A DNA stretch of 64,000 nt from Verrucomicrobiota bacterium (GTDB lineage: Bacteria; Verrucomicrobiota; Verrucomicrobiia; Verrucomicrobiales; DEV007), in NCBI GenBank assembly GCA_963205275.1, contig CAUJIH010000020.1, forward strand, positions 1-64,000, read 5' to 3'. Both the position numbers and the translations under genes were made by a program. Position 1 is the stretch's first letter. Every line of letters starts with the position of its first letter. Under the pieces are notes generated by a model. The model worked only from the letters and a program-made list of their open reading frames with translations, made no database searches and was not told the DNA's origin. Below, in pieces: positions 37,980 through 47,210 of the stretch.

Positions 37980-40709
37980 CTATTTTTCGAAAACGATCAT
38001 GGAGTGAATGTCTAGACGTGGAACGACCGTCTTTGTCACTCCGTCGTGGCATTCAATGCCCAGCTCCTTACCTTCTGGCAATAAGGTGACTCGGGCGAAG
38101 TCACCTCGGAGACTGACGGCTATTTCGTGAACAGGTAGAACCTCATCGCGAAACCATCCGAAGCTTTCAGGATTCGGGGCCGCCGATCGGCCAAAGGATG
38201 AGATGTCATTGACCAGATGGATGATCGCCGAATCTCCTTTTTCGAAGCACACCGTCTGCACGGTTAGGGGAGCATTCGTCTCGATTTGCGGGGGAGTTCC
38301 TGCGGCCCACCGAACGGAGCGATCAAGAATGAGGCGCGTGATCGGATGGTTAAAGCTGAAATATGCTCGCCCCATATCACCGGGGAAATACGCGACTCGA
38401 CCTTTCCCCACGCGATGAGTATGCAAGAGGCTGAATTTGTCTCCCAACCCGAGCAGGCTCACAGTCTCAAGCGCTGAATCTGGTAAGGGAACCGTTCGTA
38501 CGATGCCGGCAGGCCGAGTCACATGCGAACGAAACAGCATCAGGTGCGGTTTTCGCTCACGCGCTCCTTGGGTCGTATCGCCGCCCTCTCGAATCGCCGA
38601 TGTGTTCAAAATTTCGTGTTTTTGATTCACTCGAATCTGCCAATCGACGCCATTCGTGGACTGTTTCTGCTCGACTCCGAGCAGAGTCCGGACTGCGGAT
38701 TCCGCACGAGGGAAGCCATTTTCATCCCGACTGCCTGTCTCGTAAGTAATCACCAATCCCCCGCCCATCTCCGCATAGCGAGCGAGAGCCTTTGCTTGCC
38801 TGTCGCCGAGACAGGTGGAATTGGGCAAAATGACGCAGGGATATCGGTCGAGTGTCTCGTTCTTTTCCAGATCATCATCCGTGAGGATGGCGACGGGCAC
38901 ATGCGTCTCCAGCAGGCTCTGGAACATTCCAAATACATTCTCCAAATACGCACGCCTCCCTTGATCACCCAATAAGCCTCCCAGCCTAGCCAAGCTTCGC
39001 TCACTAAAATGAATCGCGGCATAAGGCGTCAAGCTTGCCCCTTTCATCGGCTGCTCACAGGCGGCCACATGGCTCCATATCCGCTTCATCGAATCCCAGT
39101 TCCCTCCGGTGACGACCCCAGGAGCTACTCCGTTCGCGAACATGGAATACGCGAGAGCTTCGTGATTCACATCGGTGTAAATCCCATTGACATGCCACAT
39201 CAGACCGTATCCGGGACTGGTTCGGCAATGGAGAAAAAGATTCTGCCAAGCACTCTGTATCGGCCAGGCGAAGGGGCGCTCAGGAGTTACGCGCCGAGAA
39301 ATTTCCCAGCCCATCTCCTCCAGCAGTCCATTGCCACACTGAGCGGCGCGACTACTGAGATACTCTGTGCCGTCAAACACCCAACCCACTGTCTGATTCC
39401 AGATGCAGGCAATCTCTGGATTCACCGCATTGAGCGCCTCCGTGACATCCAATATGAGCTCCTCTCTCGTCCAAATCTGGAAATCTATCCATCGCTGCCA
39501 AGTTAGATCGCGGGGATCTTCCTTTCGTGGTGGCTCGACTCCGAATTTCTTTTTGAAGGCTGCCACCGTCCAATCAGAATAGTCTCCACCTTTGGGGGCC
39601 GTGAACAGCATATCCACCATGATTCCATCCAATCCTGACTGTTTCGCCACCTGCACCCATCGATCAATATAGGCGGCTCGATACGGGGAATGCCAAGACC
39701 CAAAACCATGCTTGTACACCTTCCCCGAGGCATCCCTCTGACGCCATTCCGGATGATCCAACAACAAAGGATCCAGTGTGCGATGTGACCCATCGTAGAT
39801 CACGACCTTCAACCCCTCTGCATGGCCCGCATCGACGAACTCTTTGACCCAGGAATAATCGTCTCGACGGTACTTATCTGGATACTGAAAGTCTGCCTCG
39901 TCGATTTTGGCAAAGGGGTAAGCCTTCAGTTTTCCATCGAGCGTCCCGGCTGGCATCTCTCCTACCGCAAAGAGACAATTGCCACCTGCCTCGCGCACTT
40001 GCTTGGCCCAAGATTGAGGAGTATTCGCCGGATCCCATTCGAAGTGGCCATAGGCGGCACGCAATCCTTCTTCGATCAGCCAGCGAGGATGATTGCTTAT
40101 CCGTCTGTCGTGCCGAAGTTCGGGCAAGGGCTTGCCCTTTGGTGCCTCCTGCGCTCGACGCACCTGCATCGGAAGATGATCAGCAGGCTCGTAATCCGCC
40201 TTCCTCGTGAGGAAAAAGCAATCGGCCCGCAGTGCGCCTTGCCCGAGGATAAAGGTGTTTTCCCCCTTTTGAAGAGAAATCATTCCGAGCTTTTGCCATC
40301 GGTATGCCTTCTCCCCAGACAGACTTCCTAGCTCGGTCGTCTTTGCCAGCGATGCGCTTTGCAGCTGGGACTCATCCGTGCAATTGGCTCCGAAATGTGC
40401 CTTGGCCGTCCCTGGCACAGCACATCGCAACCATACTTGGTAGTCCCCTGCCTCCACGGTCAGGCGATAGGAGAGCGCCCCTTTTTGAAACAAACCGATC
40501 ACCACGGTGCCACCACTCGCATTGGAATCAGAGATCTTTTCTCCAAAAGACTCGTCGCTGTAAAAAGGGCGTCCCATGTAATCCTCCGCCTCAAAAAAAA
40601 GTCCTCCATCAAACTCGACAGTCGCACTGACGGAGGCCGCCGTTAAGAAACAGGGAAAAAAGAGAAAGAGAGACAATATAAAAAAGAAAGATCGAAGGGA
40701 CAAGTTCAT
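37980..40709 (-). CDS. Secreted glycoside-hydrolase-like protein with CBM-like and beta-galactosidase-type domains
   Basis: A 909-residue protein from the ATG at 40707-40709 (MNLSLRSFFFILSLFLFFPC), with a clear signal peptide ending near TAASVSA. Residues about 30-170 resemble a carbohydrate-binding jelly-roll (FDGGLFFEAEDYMG and DYQVWLRCAVPGTAKAHFG). From about 215 a TIM-barrel region has GGNCLFAVGEMPAG, GLKVVIYDGSHRTLDPLLL and DGIMVDMLFTAPKG. About 590-800 resembles the beta-galactosidase trimerisation-type Rossmann domain (LPNSTCLGDRQAKALARYAE; MGGGLVITYETG). The C-terminal part is beta-rich. Family membership (GH42/GHL-like) is inference and the catalytic acids cannot be assigned with certainty. 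It faces away from the ECF sigma gene. Confidence 0.78.
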   Translation of the reverse strand: MNLSLRSFFFILSLFLFFPCFLTAASVSATVEFDGGLFFEAEDYMGRPFYSDESFGEKISDSNASGGTVVIGLFQKGALSYRLTVEAGDYQVWLRCAVPGTAKAHFGANCTDESQLQSASLAKTTELGSLSGEKAYRWQKLGMISLQKGENTFILGQGALRADCFFLTRKADYEPADHLPMQVRRAQEAPKGKPLPELRHDRRISNHPRWLIEEGLRAAYGHFEWDPANTPQSWAKQVREAGGNCLFAVGEMPAGTLDGKLKAYPFAKIDEADFQYPDKYRRDDYSWVKEFVDAGHAEGLKVVIYDGSHRTLDPLLLDHPEWRQRDASGKVYKHGFGSWHSPYRAAYIDRWVQVAKQSGLDGIMVDMLFTAPKGGDYSDWTVAAFKKKFGVEPPRKEDPRDLTWQRWIDFQIWTREELILDVTEALNAVNPEIACIWNQTVGWVFDGTEYLSSRAAQCGNGLLEEMGWEISRRVTPERPFAWPIQSAWQNLFLHCRTSPGYGLMWHVNGIYTDVNHEALAYSMFANGVAPGVVTGGNWDSMKRIWSHVAACEQPMKGASLTPYAAIHFSERSLARLGGLLGDQGRRAYLENVFGMFQSLLETHVPVAILTDDDLEKNETLDRYPCVILPNSTCLGDRQAKALARYAEMGGGLVITYETGSRDENGFPRAESAVRTLLGVEQKQSTNGVDWQIRVNQKHEILNTSAIREGGDTTQGARERKPHLMLFRSHVTRPAGIVRTVPLPDSALETVSLLGLGDKFSLLHTHRVGKGRVAYFPGDMGRAYFSFNHPITRLILDRSVRWAAGTPPQIETNAPLTVQTVCFEKGDSAIIHLVNDISSFGRSAAPNPESFGWFRDEVLPVHEIAVSLRGDFARVTLLPEGKELGIECHDGVTKTVVPRLDIHSMIVFEK

Positions 40710-41178
40710 CACGAGACACACCTATCCGGCGTTCAGAGAGTCCAGTCTACAACGCAATCGAGGCTTTCAACGACTTACAGGACCCACAGGGGCAGGTGAT
40801 GACTCGCTCGGACAGGTGATTGCCTAACTGTCGAACTCCAGCACCATCACGGCACTAGCGAGCAGCTTCCCAGAGAACTGAAAAGCGGTCTCAAGCGGGA
40901 GCGCTTTCCCTCGTCTGATGACAAGAGCGAGCAACTGTGGCTGCCATTGAAAACGTTGGAATCACTGGAAACACTCGCCTACAAACTTCTCCGCAGTTTT
41001 GTGCTGCGAGACTTATGCAGGGAGGGAGGAAGCGCCTCAAACTTCTGCGATCCTGGGCGAGATGCGCAGTCACGCTGCCGAAAGCCATCCCTCGAAACAT
41101 GCGGATCGCAAACACAGGAATTATCTCGCGTGATCAGGTATTCGTCACAAAATCCACCAGAGCAGATATTGTATCAGT
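40710..41178. other. 469-bp gene-free region between GH-like gene and ECF sigma gene
   Basis: Divergent intergenic region with no supported gene. A short frame at 40937-41182 on the + strand ends in the sigma start and has no recognisable features. It should contain promoters for both flanking genes; I could not place -35/-10 pairs. Confidence 0.4.
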
Positions 41179-41772
41179 GTGAGTGATGATTTTCCGATAG
41201 CGGACGAGACGAAGCTCGTCATTCGGGTGCAGGGCGGAGATTTGATGGCGTTCGAGGGGCTTCTGAACGCCCATAGTTCCCGTCTGCGTGCCTTCGTGGC
41301 GATGAAATTACCGATTCCGCACCTAATCGATGAAATTGCACATGAGACCTTCCTTTTCGCTTGGAAACATATCCAGGAATTCGAGGCGGGCACTGATTTT
41401 GGGAAATGGCTGCGAGCAATCGCTTTTAACCTGATTCGCAAGGAAACTCTGCGCTATCAGCGCTCAGCACGGAATCAGGAAAAGCTACTTGAACACTGCA
41501 TCGCCGAAGAGGCGTGCCAAGGAGGATTCTCTCCCGATTTTCCGGAGCTTCCCGCATTGGAGGAATGCCTCGCACGCCTTCCGGAGAATCAGCGAAAACT
41601 GCTGGAGCGTCGCTACCGCTTCTCGGAATCTGCTCACGAGATCGCTGCGGCTCTCGGGCAGAGTGAAGCATGGGTTAGGACGACCCTGTATCGCATCCGA
41701 TCTGCTCTGAGGACTTGCATTGAACGACACCTTCAGGCACAACACGAACCTTTCCATCCACATGAATCCTGA
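41179..41772 (+). CDS. ECF-type RNA polymerase sigma factor
   Basis: A 197-residue sigma-70 family protein with regions 2 and 4 only. It starts at a GTG (41179) giving MSDDFPIADETKLVIRVQGG. Region 2 is DLMAFEGLLNAHSSRLRAFV with DEIAHETFLFAWKHIQEFEAGTDFGKWLRAIAFNLI; region 4 is LARLPENQRKLLERRYRFSE with EIAAALGQSEAWVRTTLYRI. This matches the ECF sigmas of PVC bacteria that are paired with FecR-LamG proteins. The FecR gene starts inside its last codons (11-bp overlap), so translation is probably coupled. It would be released or activated when its partner senses an external cue. Confidence 0.92.
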   Translation: MSDDFPIADETKLVIRVQGGDLMAFEGLLNAHSSRLRAFVAMKLPIPHLIDEIAHETFLFAWKHIQEFEAGTDFGKWLRAIAFNLIRKETLRYQRSARNQEKLLEHCIAEEACQGGFSPDFPELPALEECLARLPENQRKLLERRYRFSESAHEIAAALGQSEAWVRTTLYRIRSALRTCIERHLQAQHEPFHPHES

Positions 41773-43324
41773 AGAATTGGAATCCTATCTGTCCGGGAGT
41801 CTTCTTGGGGAAGAGCGTGATCATCTGGAGCACCTTCTCGCCCATGACTCCGAACTTCGGGCACGATTCATCGAACAGATCCAAGTTGATGCTGCTTTAC
41901 GTGCACTTTTAGGAGGAGACGGGAATCATGGTTTGGTGAAAGGGGTTATGGCGCGTCTGCACAGTGAAGTCATGAGTGACAGAGATTTCGCCAAGTCTGT
42001 GCTGCTGGAGATCGTAGAAGAAAGAGAGAAGCGACGCTCGATTCCGTGGCGAGATATCATCACAGCCTGTATTGTTTCCGCAGCGGCTAGCATCGGCCTC
42101 TTATTACTTTTCCAATCGATTGCATTTCGAGGCGGGCAATCACATCCCCATTCTCCTACATCGTTTGTCGCCCATCTCGAGCGATCAGAAAATCTAGTCT
42201 GGAATGAATCATGTCGATCACTCGTCCGAGCGGATGGCTGGCTGACTCCCGGCTTTCTCAAACTCGATTCCGGGAGTATCGCCGTCACCTTCAACTCGGG
42301 AGCGACCGTCCTGATCGAAGGGCCCTCTGAGTTCGGCATTGAGTCCGGCAATCGGATGTTCCTGAAGTCAGGGCGACTCGTGGCGGAAGTTCCTGATAAA
42401 GCACATGGATTTACTGTCAATACCCCGCGAATCAACGCTGTGGACCTCGGAACCCGATTTGGATTAGATGTGACTGCGGACGGGACGTCGGATCTCCATG
42501 TGATGCAAGGGATCGTGGCCGCGAGTCGGACGAGCGGAAACACGGCTACCACTATCGTTCATGAGGGACTTGCGGTGCGAGCTGACGGACGAAGCAGAAG
42601 TCCGCTCCAGTCACTCGACTATGGAGGAGATACCTTTCGCCTGCGTTTGGGAGCGCAGTCCTCGAAATCTCCGGCTCTGCGATTTCGATTTGATGAATCG
42701 AGCGGATCTCTTCTCCAAGATACGGGAACGGACCGACGCTTTGACATTGCTCTCGTCGCACCCGGTGGTCTGGATCGGTCGCCACGGCGAAGCCTTGGGC
42801 ATTCGGGCGGAGGGTTGAGCTTCCAGCCTTGGGAGAGTCTAGAGATTCCGCTTTCTCCGCAGTTTCGCGTAGAGCAGCCGCATACCATCGCCCTTTGGCT
42901 CCGTCTCGACGTGTCTGATTCAGGAGAAAAGACTCCTGAGCGCATTCTGCGTTTCGGAGACTCCAGTTCACAAAGCTGGAATCTCTCGGTGAATCACGAG
43001 TCGAATTATGGAGTGCTTGGTGCCCTGCGCATCGATTGGGGAAGGGGAATTCTCGTGGGCAGCACTGACTGCGCGGATGGAAACTGGCATCATGTCGCGT
43101 ATCGATTTCTGGGTGGCACTGATCCGTCCTCGCGAATTCATCTGTTCGTGGACGGGCGACCGGAAATCATTAGTTATTCTCATGCAGAAGATCTACCGAT
43201 CAGTGAGGCAAAAAGACTCTCTCTTGGGCGAAGTCAGGAGGAGGGATTTCGCGGCAGCATCGATGATTTAGTCGTTTTCCGAATTGCTTTACCGACTCCA
43301 ACCCTCCAGAAATATAGCAATTGA
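41762..43324 (+). CDS. FecR-like transmembrane protein with LamG domain (probable sigma regulator)
   Basis: A 520-residue protein from the ATG at 41762 (MNPEELESYLSGSLLGEERD), 11 bp inside the ECF gene; longer frames begin in the middle of the sigma gene. The cytoplasmic N-terminal ~95 residues resemble anti-sigma anchor helices. One transmembrane segment follows (TACIVSAAASIGLLLLFQSI, about 101-120). A FecR domain covers about 150-265 (LIEGPSEFGIESGNRMFLKS; VNTPRINAVDLGTRFGLDV). A LamG/concanavalin domain follows at about 300-515 (IALWLRLDVSDSGEK; WHHVAYRFLGG; RIHLFVDGRP). FecR acts as sigma regulator in Gram-negative bacteria; the LamG domain suggests binding of a glycan. That this pair governs the adjoining DUF1549/DUF1501 genes is inference. 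Confidence 0.88.
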   Translation: MNPEELESYLSGSLLGEERDHLEHLLAHDSELRARFIEQIQVDAALRALLGGDGNHGLVKGVMARLHSEVMSDRDFAKSVLLEIVEEREKRRSIPWRDIITACIVSAAASIGLLLLFQSIAFRGGQSHPHSPTSFVAHLERSENLVWNESCRSLVRADGWLTPGFLKLDSGSIAVTFNSGATVLIEGPSEFGIESGNRMFLKSGRLVAEVPDKAHGFTVNTPRINAVDLGTRFGLDVTADGTSDLHVMQGIVAASRTSGNTATTIVHEGLAVRADGRSRSPLQSLDYGGDTFRLRLGAQSSKSPALRFRFDESSGSLLQDTGTDRRFDIALVAPGGLDRSPRRSLGHSGGGLSFQPWESLEIPLSPQFRVEQPHTIALWLRLDVSDSGEKTPERILRFGDSSSQSWNLSVNHESNYGVLGALRIDWGRGILVGSTDCADGNWHHVAYRFLGGTDPSSRIHLFVDGRPEIISYSHAEDLPISEAKRLSLGRSQEEGFRGSIDDLVVFRIALPTPTLQKYSN

Positions 43325-43365
43325 ATTGTTTTATAATTGTCATAAAATATCGATAAATCGATTCA

Positions 43366-43390
43366 AAGAAATAATTCGATCTTATTTCTT
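43366..43390. promoter_or_regulatory. 25-bp inverted repeat upstream of the DUF1549 gene
   Basis: AAGAAATAA-TTCGATC-TTATTTCTT is a perfect 9-bp stem with a 7-base centre, 73 bp before the ATG of the DUF1549/1553 gene and 42 bp after the FecR stop. It could be an operator or an AT-rich terminator-like structure. A second palindrome, ATCGATAAATCGAT, lies at 43349-43362. Confidence 0.5.
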
Positions 43391-43462
43391 GTAACACCTT
43401 TTCTTCTTTCGGTTATTCTCCATTGGCGACTATCCTGTGAGAAGTCTTGCGTCGATCCTATC

Positions 43463-45655
43463 ATGAAAATTCGTTTTACTCGTCTGTTTCTCGCTCTGCT
43501 ATCTACCGGAGCGCTCATATTGACCGCAGGTTCCGCTTGGGCGGAAGTTCGAACTTGGACCTCTTCTGACGGTCGCACTGTCCAAGCAGAATTCATCGGC
43601 ACATCGGGAGCGGGAACGAATGCGACGGTGAAACTCAAGCTCTCCGATGGCAAAATCGCCGAGTATCCGATCAGCAAACTCAGTGAGCAAGATCGTATCT
43701 TCGTCAAGGGCAATCTCCCAACCGATCCGGCCGCGCTCGCTGAGGAAATCGATACACTGGTGATGAACAAGCTCAAAGAGAGCTATTACGGATTGCAGGC
43801 GGAACTGGCAGCACTACCGACCAAGGAAGGGCTCACACCAGATGAGAAAGCGAATCGAAAAATGGAAATTGATCGCGAGATGCAAATGTGCGTACCGAAC
43901 CCTACAACGAGCGACAATCAGTTTCTTCGTCGAATTTATCTCGATGTTGTAGGCCGAATCCCGACTTATGATGAGGCCGACGCATTCTTGAATGATCGCA
44001 GCCCGAACAAGCGTGCCGTTCTGATCGATAAGCTCCTGAATTCCGAGGGCTTTGTCATGCGAATGTACAACTACTATTCCGATCTTCTCCGCATCCGCGA
44101 CGGCTTGGTTATGATGGGTAATGACTCACTAAAAGTCGATTCCTATATGGAGTGGGTGAAGGACTGCGTTCGCACAGATAAGCCACTCAACACGATGGTA
44201 AAGGAGATGCTGACAGCGACTGGCAAGCTCTGGGACTCACCAGCGACCGGGTTTATGGTGACAGATGATGGAATGCCTCTGTGCAATCTCTCCAACACCT
44301 TCACCGTTTTCATGGGGACAGAAATCACCTGCGCTCAGTGTCACGACCACCCGTTCGAAGAAGTCTATCAGATGGATTTCTACAAAATGGCCGCATTTAT
44401 GGGGGAAACGGTGACAAGAGCACGCGGTGGTGACAATTACAGAAATGAAGTAGACCGGATGAGTCAGATTCTGAAAGCAGCAGGAAAACTGCCTCCAAAG
44501 GTAAATCAGGATAATGCTCTGTCCCGCTGGTTCGGGTCGAATCGGACAGACGTGCTCGACACAAATGAAAATACTGTCCGGCTACCTCACGACTACAAGT
44601 ATGATGACGGCGAGCCGAATATGAAGATCGAGCCAGCAACGTACTTTGGCGACAAAATGGATGTGACCAAATACAAGACTCCTCGTGAGGCCTTTGCTGA
44701 CTGGGTAATCTCACCGAATAACCCGCGCTTCACAGTGAACGTCGTGAATCGCTTCTGGAAACTCGCGTTTGGACTCGCCCAAATCGAGCCAGTGGACAAT
44801 CTGCCCGGACACCTCGACGGGCAGGCGGAGAACTACCAACTGCTCACCTTTCTAGAGGAAATGATGAAGGATCTGAACTACTCCGTGAAGGGCTTTTTCC
44901 GCGTTATTTACAATACCAACACCTACCAGCGCGAAGCTGAGACCATGACGCCCAGTCTAACTCAGGTGGATACTGGCACCTATCACTTCCCTGGACCAGT
45001 GCTACGCCGAATGAGCGCCGAGCAGATCTGGGATTCCCTCGTTGCTCTGACAACCGCCGATCCGGAGTCAGTAACCCGGAAGGGCGCTGATCGCTATAAA
45101 GAGGTCATGGATGTCGCCCCTGCCTCACTAACCACTGCGGATCAGATCGAGAAGTGGAAAAAAGAGTGGACCAGCGTCAGCCGCTTGGTAAGAAATGGAG
45201 GAGAAGAGGTCTCCAAGGATGAACGCGTTGGTGGTCAACAGATGTTTCGAGCGTCCGAATTGCGTCAGCCGATGCCGCCAGATCACTTCCTTCGAATGTT
45301 CGGCCAGTCAGACAAGCAACTGATCGAGAACCAGTTCACCACAGGTTCCTCTCCGCAGGTTATGGCCCTCCTCAACGGCGAGATTACAAATAAGGTCCTC
45401 ACCAGCCCTGATGCCTATCTGATCAAGGAGATCGCCTACGGGAAGGGAAGCAAGAGAGATAATATCGACAAAATCTTCCTCAGCGTGCTCACTCGCTATC
45501 CCACCTCGGAAGAGAAGACGATCGCTCAGTCAGGGATGCGGGCGAAGACAAACCGTGACATGAACGAACAGCAAAAGATGGAGGTCGAGGCACAAGCGAT
45601 CGGGAATGTCATCTGGGCGCTCGTGAATGCCCGTGAATTCATGTTCGTTCAGTGA
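43463..45655 (+). CDS. Secreted DUF1549/DUF1553 protein with N-terminal SHD1-like domain
   Basis: A 730-residue protein with a signal peptide (TRLFLALLSTGALILTAGSAWA). Residues 29-85 form an SHD1-like small domain (VRTWTSSDGRTVQAEFIGTS; YPISKLSEQDRIF). DUF1549 follows (FLRRIYLDVVGRIPTYDEAD; CAQCHDHPFEEVYQMDFYKM, with a CxxCH), and DUF1553 covers about 400-730 (NPRFTVNVVNRFWKLAFG; YQREAETMTPSL; FLSVLTRYPTSEEKTIAQSG). In Planctomycetes and Verrucomicrobia this family is always next to a DUF1501 gene, as here. No reaction is known; a role in outer-surface polymer metabolism is suspected from genomic context only. Confidence 0.92.
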   Translation: MKIRFTRLFLALLSTGALILTAGSAWAEVRTWTSSDGRTVQAEFIGTSGAGTNATVKLKLSDGKIAEYPISKLSEQDRIFVKGNLPTDPAALAEEIDTLVMNKLKESYYGLQAELAALPTKEGLTPDEKANRKMEIDREMQMCVPNPTTSDNQFLRRIYLDVVGRIPTYDEADAFLNDRSPNKRAVLIDKLLNSEGFVMRMYNYYSDLLRIRDGLVMMGNDSLKVDSYMEWVKDCVRTDKPLNTMVKEMLTATGKLWDSPATGFMVTDDGMPLCNLSNTFTVFMGTEITCAQCHDHPFEEVYQMDFYKMAAFMGETVTRARGGDNYRNEVDRMSQILKAAGKLPPKVNQDNALSRWFGSNRTDVLDTNENTVRLPHDYKYDDGEPNMKIEPATYFGDKMDVTKYKTPREAFADWVISPNNPRFTVNVVNRFWKLAFGLAQIEPVDNLPGHLDGQAENYQLLTFLEEMMKDLNYSVKGFFRVIYNTNTYQREAETMTPSLTQVDTGTYHFPGPVLRRMSAEQIWDSLVALTTADPESVTRKGADRYKEVMDVAPASLTTADQIEKWKKEWTSVSRLVRNGGEEVSKDERVGGQQMFRASELRQPMPPDHFLRMFGQSDKQLIENQFTTGSSPQVMALLNGEITNKVLTSPDAYLIKEIAYGKGSKRDNIDKIFLSVLTRYPTSEEKTIAQSGMRAKTNRDMNEQQKMEVEAQAIGNVIWALVNAREFMFVQ

Positions 45656-45718
45656 GCCGAAAATCAGAAATATTAATTTCTCTGTTAACGAAGTCTAAGC
45701 ATTACAATACAGCACAAA

Positions 45719-47044
45719 ATGAAAGAACTGTTTAATCAACTCGATCCGTTCAGTCGTCGTCAATTCGTTCTGCGTGCCGCCCAAACGGCACTTGGAGTCA
45801 GCATCCTGCCCATAGGAGCGGCGTCCATCGTTCGGGCAGCGGGAGGTGCTGGTGGAAAGGCCAAGCGTGGAATTCTGCTCTATATGTCTGGGGGGATGTC
45901 TCACATGGACACATTCGACCCGAAACCAGGGGCAGAAACTGCAGGGAAAACTCAGGGTATCGATACGGGTGTCGCCGGTGTTCAGTTGGCGGAATTTCTA
46001 CCCGAACTGGCCAAGAGGTTTAAGGATATCGCCGTGATCCGGTCGATGAATCAAAAAACTGGAGATCACCGTGGTGGCTCCTACTGGGTGCGAACGAGCT
46101 ATGAAAAGCGTGCCACGATCGTGCACCCCACGATGGGTCCTTGGGCTCAGACCTTACTCGGCAAAGCACACGATACGCTGCCTGATTCCGTGGTGATCGG
46201 TGGAGGTGGAGAGCACCCTGGATCGGGCTTCTTTGGCCCAGCCCTTTCCCCGCTGCCAATCGGCGATCCGGATCGCGGAGTGCAGAACTCCCATCCTTAT
46301 CAGGGAGTCGGTACGGATCTCTTCGAAAAGCGCATGGATCTGATGAATACCTTTGATCAGTCCTTCCGCCGTAAGTTCCAGACCGATGAGGTGAAGGCGT
46401 ACACCCAGTTTTATGATGAGACGCTCAAGCTCATGAAGAGCAAGGATCTAGATACCTTTGATCTCTCGAAGGAGAAAGATTACCAGCAAAAGGTAGAGCG
46501 CTATGGAAATACCCGGATCGGAAAGGGAGCAATCTTGGCCAAGCGTCTTGTCAGCGCTGGGGTTCGCTTCGTCGAAGTCGTCTCCGGTGGATGGGATATG
46601 CACAATGACTTGTGGGGTGAAATTCCTTCCACAGCCGGTGAAATGGACAAGGCGATCTCTGCTTTAATTGATGATCTCAAAGCTGAGGGTCTTTTCGAGG
46701 AAACGATCATCGCTGTGGCCACGGAGTTTGGCCGAACTCCGATCATTAACGCCAATGCAGGTCGAGACCACCATCCACGTGTGTTCTCCACGATGTTGGC
46801 AGGTGGCGGTATTGTCGGTGGGCAGGTGTACGGAGCGTCCGATGAGAAGGGAATCGCAGTGAAGGAGGATATCTGTAATCCACAGGACTTCAATGCTACC
46901 ATCGCCTATGCCCTCGGCTTGGATCTGAACAAGGTAATCTATTCACCGTCCGGTCGTCCCTTCTTGGTAGCGGGACACACCCGGGATCCGAAGACGGATC
47001 AAATCGTATCTGCAGGTAAGCCGATCATGCAACTCTTCTCCTGA
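45719..47044 (+). CDS. DUF1501 protein (sulfatase-like fold, Tat-exported)
   Basis: A 441-residue protein starting FNQLDPFSRRQFVLRAAQTA, where the twin arginine and following hydrophobic stretch form a Tat signal peptide. The core is typical DUF1501: GILLYMSGGMSHMDTFDPKP, GSYWVRTSYEKRATIVHP, the YQQKVERYGNTRIGKGAILA block, WDMHNDLW and FGRTPIINANAGRDHHPRVF. The fold is related to alkaline phosphatase/sulfatase, but the family has no proven activity. It starts 63 bp after the DUF1549/1553 gene, and a strong terminator follows 25 bp after its stop. The two genes therefore form the end of the operon that may begin at the ECF sigma gene. Confidence 0.93.
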   Translation: MKELFNQLDPFSRRQFVLRAAQTALGVSILPIGAASIVRAAGGAGGKAKRGILLYMSGGMSHMDTFDPKPGAETAGKTQGIDTGVAGVQLAEFLPELAKRFKDIAVIRSMNQKTGDHRGGSYWVRTSYEKRATIVHPTMGPWAQTLLGKAHDTLPDSVVIGGGGEHPGSGFFGPALSPLPIGDPDRGVQNSHPYQGVGTDLFEKRMDLMNTFDQSFRRKFQTDEVKAYTQFYDETLKLMKSKDLDTFDLSKEKDYQQKVERYGNTRIGKGAILAKRLVSAGVRFVEVVSGGWDMHNDLWGEIPSTAGEMDKAISALIDDLKAEGLFEETIIAVATEFGRTPIINANAGRDHHPRVFSTMLAGGGIVGGQVYGASDEKGIAVKEDICNPQDFNATIAYALGLDLNKVIYSPSGRPFLVAGHTRDPKTDQIVSAGKPIMQLFS

Positions 47045-47067
47045 TCAGTATCAGATCAATTCTGCAC

Positions 47068-47106
47068 GAAAGAGACCCGAGGGAACCCTTGGGTCTCTTT
47101 TTTTTG
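47068..47106 (+). terminator. Rho-independent terminator after DUF1501
   Basis: AAAGAGACCCGAGGGAACCC (stem half) with GGGTCTCTTTTTTTT: AGAGACCC pairs perfectly with GGGTCTCT, extended by GGG/CCC around an AA loop, and is followed by an 8-T tract. It lies 25 bp after the DUF1501 stop. Confidence 0.92.
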
Positions 47107-47210
47107 ATATTCTATAAAATTAAACTTTCCCTAATCAAATTTTGTTGTTTAGATAAGCTACTTGTAATCCGCCTCAACATTCCCTCTACCGTTCGAACGA
47201 CTCATCGCAG

